A stretch of 33,892 nt of DNA, from the NCBI GenBank assembly GCA_002403905.1, contig DHIR01000139.1, positions 1-33,892 on the forward strand. Direction: 5' to 3'. A program made the position numbers and the translations under genes. The notes beneath the pieces are model-generated. The model saw only the letters and a list, made by a program, of their open reading frames with translations. It was not told where the DNA came from and did not search any database. Origin of the DNA: Mucilaginibacter sp. UBA4741 (GTDB taxonomy: Bacteria; Bacteroidota; Bacteroidia; Sphingobacteriales; Sphingobacteriaceae). Positions 32,512-33,892 of this stretch are shown one piece after another; within the stretch, counting starts at the first letter, position 1, and each line of letters begins with the position of its first letter.

Positions 32512-33156
32512 ATGATCTTCATCCTCAACAAAACCAATTCCATTGCCAATAGTTTTTTGGCCGAAATGCGCGATGTTACCATACAGCAGGATAAGCAGCG
32601 TTTTAGGCACAACCAGGAAAAATTGGGCGAGATACTAGCTTACGAAATAAGTAAGACATTTAAATATACAGCCGAAGAAATACAAACCTCATTAGGTATC
32701 TGCAATATTAATTTACCGGGTGCCGCGCTGGTGTTGGGTACCATATTGCGTGCCGGTTTGCCCTTTCATCAGGGGTTTATGAATTATTTCGACCAGTCGG
32801 AATCGGCATTTATTACGGCTTGCCGCAAGGTTAAACTATCAGGCGATTTTACCATACGGATAGATCATATATCAACCCCTGACCTTGACGGTAAAACCTT
32901 TATTTTATGCGATACCATGCTGGCCAGCGGCCAAAGTATTGTTGATGTTTGCAAGGAACTAATGGCGACCTATGAAATTGCCAACCTGCACATTGCCGCC
33001 GTAATTGCCAGCACCGTAGGTATTGCGCATGTGCAAGCCAACCTACCCAAAGCCAAAATTTGGGTTTGCGCGGTGGATGAAGAAATGACCAGCAAATCGT
33101 ACATCGTGCCGGGCTTGGGTGACGCGGGTGATTTGGCGTTTGGGGATAAGGTATAG
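32512..33156 (+). CDS. upp: Uracil phosphoribosyltransferase
   Basis: The enzyme makes UMP from uracil and PRPP in pyrimidine salvage. The 214-residue protein has the PRPP-binding loop FILCDTMLASGQSIVDV and the uracil-specific end YIVPGLGDAGDLAFG. The N-terminus MIFILNKTNSIANSFLAEMRD fits the Bacteroidota form, which supports the ATG at 32512. No Shine-Dalgarno sequence precedes it; the ATG is preceded directly by a CTAATCT-type heptamer array. It appears to be a single-gene unit divergent from uvrB. Confidence 0.95.
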   Translation: MIFILNKTNSIANSFLAEMRDVTIQQDKQRFRHNQEKLGEILAYEISKTFKYTAEEIQTSLGICNINLPGAALVLGTILRAGLPFHQGFMNYFDQSESAFITACRKVKLSGDFTIRIDHISTPDLDGKTFILCDTMLASGQSIVDVCKELMATYEIANLHIAAVIASTVGIAHVQANLPKAKIWVCAVDEEMTSKSYIVPGLGDAGDLAFGDKV

Positions 33157-33197
33157 GGGAATTTTCGATTTCGGAATTAGGTTAAATAAGTATCAAT

Positions 33198-33635
33198 ATG
33201 AAAAAGACGCTACTTGTAATTGCTTTGTTTATCCCTGTTATTTGCTTCGCGCAACATACAGACCGTCAATTAATTGAACAGCTGCGTACTAATTGGGCCA
33301 TTTACTTGCAAAATAAACAATTAGATAAAGCGATGGGCCAGTTTACGGATGACGCCGTTTTTTATTCGCCCGATGGAAAGAGCGCCAAAGGAAAAAAAGA
33401 GATCACTAAACTGTATGAGTTTGTAATGAAACAGTTTAATAGCCGGCTAAATTTCTATAGCAACGGAATATCGATATCAAACAATATAGCCAGTGATAGC
33501 GGTGATTATAATGAAACCATGTTTGATAACACCAGCCATAAAAGTATGAAGCTAAAAGGCAGTTATTTAATGGTGCTCCAAAAGCAGCAAAACCATTGGC
33601 TAATAAGCAAAATAATGTGGACTGCAGGTAAGTAG
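33198..33635 (+). CDS. Secreted SnoaL/NTF2-like (DUF4440-type) protein
   Basis: The 145-residue protein has a signal peptide ending CFAQ (residue 19). The mature part has an NTF2-like cone fold pattern: a first helix LIEQLRTNWAIYLQNKQLDKAM, then FTDDAVFYSPDGKSAKGKKEI, and the final strand pair GSYLMVLQKQQNHWLISKIMW. Such proteins range from polyketide cyclases to scaffold domains, and no catalytic residues can be assigned. It lies 41 bases past upp. Its TAG stop is the first three bases of a hairpin. Confidence 0.82.
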   Translation: MKKTLLVIALFIPVICFAQHTDRQLIEQLRTNWAIYLQNKQLDKAMGQFTDDAVFYSPDGKSAKGKKEITKLYEFVMKQFNSRLNFYSNGISISNNIASDSGDYNETMFDNTSHKSMKLKGSYLMVLQKQQNHWLISKIMWTAGK

Positions 33636-33658
33636 TCTGCGATTGCAAATCCGGACTA
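33633..33658. other. Hairpin that includes the stop codon of the SnoaL-like gene
   Basis: The outer arms TAGTCTG and CGGACTA pair over seven positions, one a T-G wobble. After a bulged C, GATT pairs with AATC around a GCA loop. There is no T-run. It shares CCGGACTAAC (33651-33660) with the hairpin at 8753-8776. Confidence 0.5.
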
Positions 33659-33690
33659 ACCTGTATGATGAAAACCTAAACAATTGAATT

Positions 33691-33722
33691 GATAATGAGT
33701 TATATACCTATTAACTCATATC
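33691..33722. promoter_or_regulatory. Inverted repeat at the start of the last gene
   Basis: GATA plus TGAGTTA pairs with TAACTCA plus TATC, 11 bp with one bulged A and a 9-base loop. It ends three bases before the ATG at 33726, so it could hide the ribosome binding region or serve as an operator. Confidence 0.45.
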
Positions 33723-33725
33723 ATC

Positions 33726-33892
33726 ATGAAAAAGATCATCACCACCTTTTTAGCCGCGCTACTAATTGCCGGCTCATTAAATTTATTTGCAGATAAATTA
33801 CCTAAAAAAGAATATGTAAATGTGCCGGATGGTCGTAGCATTACTATACAGCCTTATATAAATCACCTGGGCCACGCTAATGGCACGGTAGC
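33726..33892 (+). CDS. Secreted protein, hypothetical, 3' partial
   Basis: The frame is open to the window edge, showing 55 codons. The product begins MKKIITTFLAALLIAGSLN with a signal peptide that probably ends near LFA, followed by KKEYVNVPDGRSITIQPYIN and GHANGTV. I do not recognise the family; the short mature part resembles neither neighbour. An inverted repeat lies directly before the start codon. Confidence 0.65.
   Translation, partial: MKKIITTFLAALLIAGSLNLFADKLPKKEYVNVPDGRSITIQPYINHLGHANGTV

Overview
The window is about 34 kb of chromosome from a member of the Bacteroidota, most likely family Sphingobacteriaceae (Mucilaginibacter- or Pedobacter-like). Three things point there: gldJ and porV of gliding motility and type IX secretion, lineage-typical small families (DUF4159, DUF4834, a FeoB-associated Cys-rich type membrane protein), and promoter-like boxes matching the Bacteroidota -7 consensus TAnnTTTG. 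The genus is inference. No rRNA, tRNA, CRISPR array, transposase or phage gene was found, and no gene-free stretch exceeds 300 bases.

Layout. Positions 1-3038 hold a plus-strand run: a 5'-truncated CorC/HlyC-type CBS protein, rsmE, a DUF4159 protein and a biotin carrier protein, closed by a strong bidirectional terminator. From 3095 to 6543 lie gldJ (minus), then porV and ispF (plus). From 6764 to 12376 are minus-strand genes: a secreted GH35 beta-galactosidase with a palindromic operator over its promoter, a 1120-residue fusion of a GH18-like domain, a polysaccharide deacetylase and a processive GT2 synthase, and a 53-residue Cys-rich membrane peptide. Positions 12518-13117 hold a decayed toxin-antitoxin pair. 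typA follows (13210-15018), then a lipoprotein made of two internal repeats.

The main accessory block is a surface-glycan cluster at 15962-25278. It holds three SAM methyltransferases, one TylF-type methyltransferase, two GT4 and two GT2-like glycosyltransferases, a Wzx-type flippase and a left-handed beta-helix acetyltransferase. It runs plus, then minus, then plus. The plus-to-minus junction carries three copies of a 25-bp palindromic repeat. No polymerase, initiating phosphosugar transferase or nucleotide-sugar enzyme is present, so these genes probably decorate and export a glycan whose backbone is begun elsewhere. A short MutS-like ATPase follows the cluster.

The right part has an orphan DUF433 antitoxin, a YfhO-type multi-span membrane protein, two small membrane proteins, uvrB, upp, a secreted SnoaL/NTF2-like protein and the start of another secreted protein cut by the window edge.

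The most unusual signals are these. First, the toxin-antitoxin pair looks dead on both sides: the antitoxin is frameshifted at a run of nine A and the toxin has Gly where a catalytic Asp is expected. Second, the GH18-like domain of the triple fusion has Asp in place of the catalytic Glu. Third, several intergenic regions carry different degenerate repeats with a 7-8 bp period or palindromes. In three places these supply the stop codon of the neighbouring gene, and in one they abut a start codon. I see no clear, wholly new multi-gene system.
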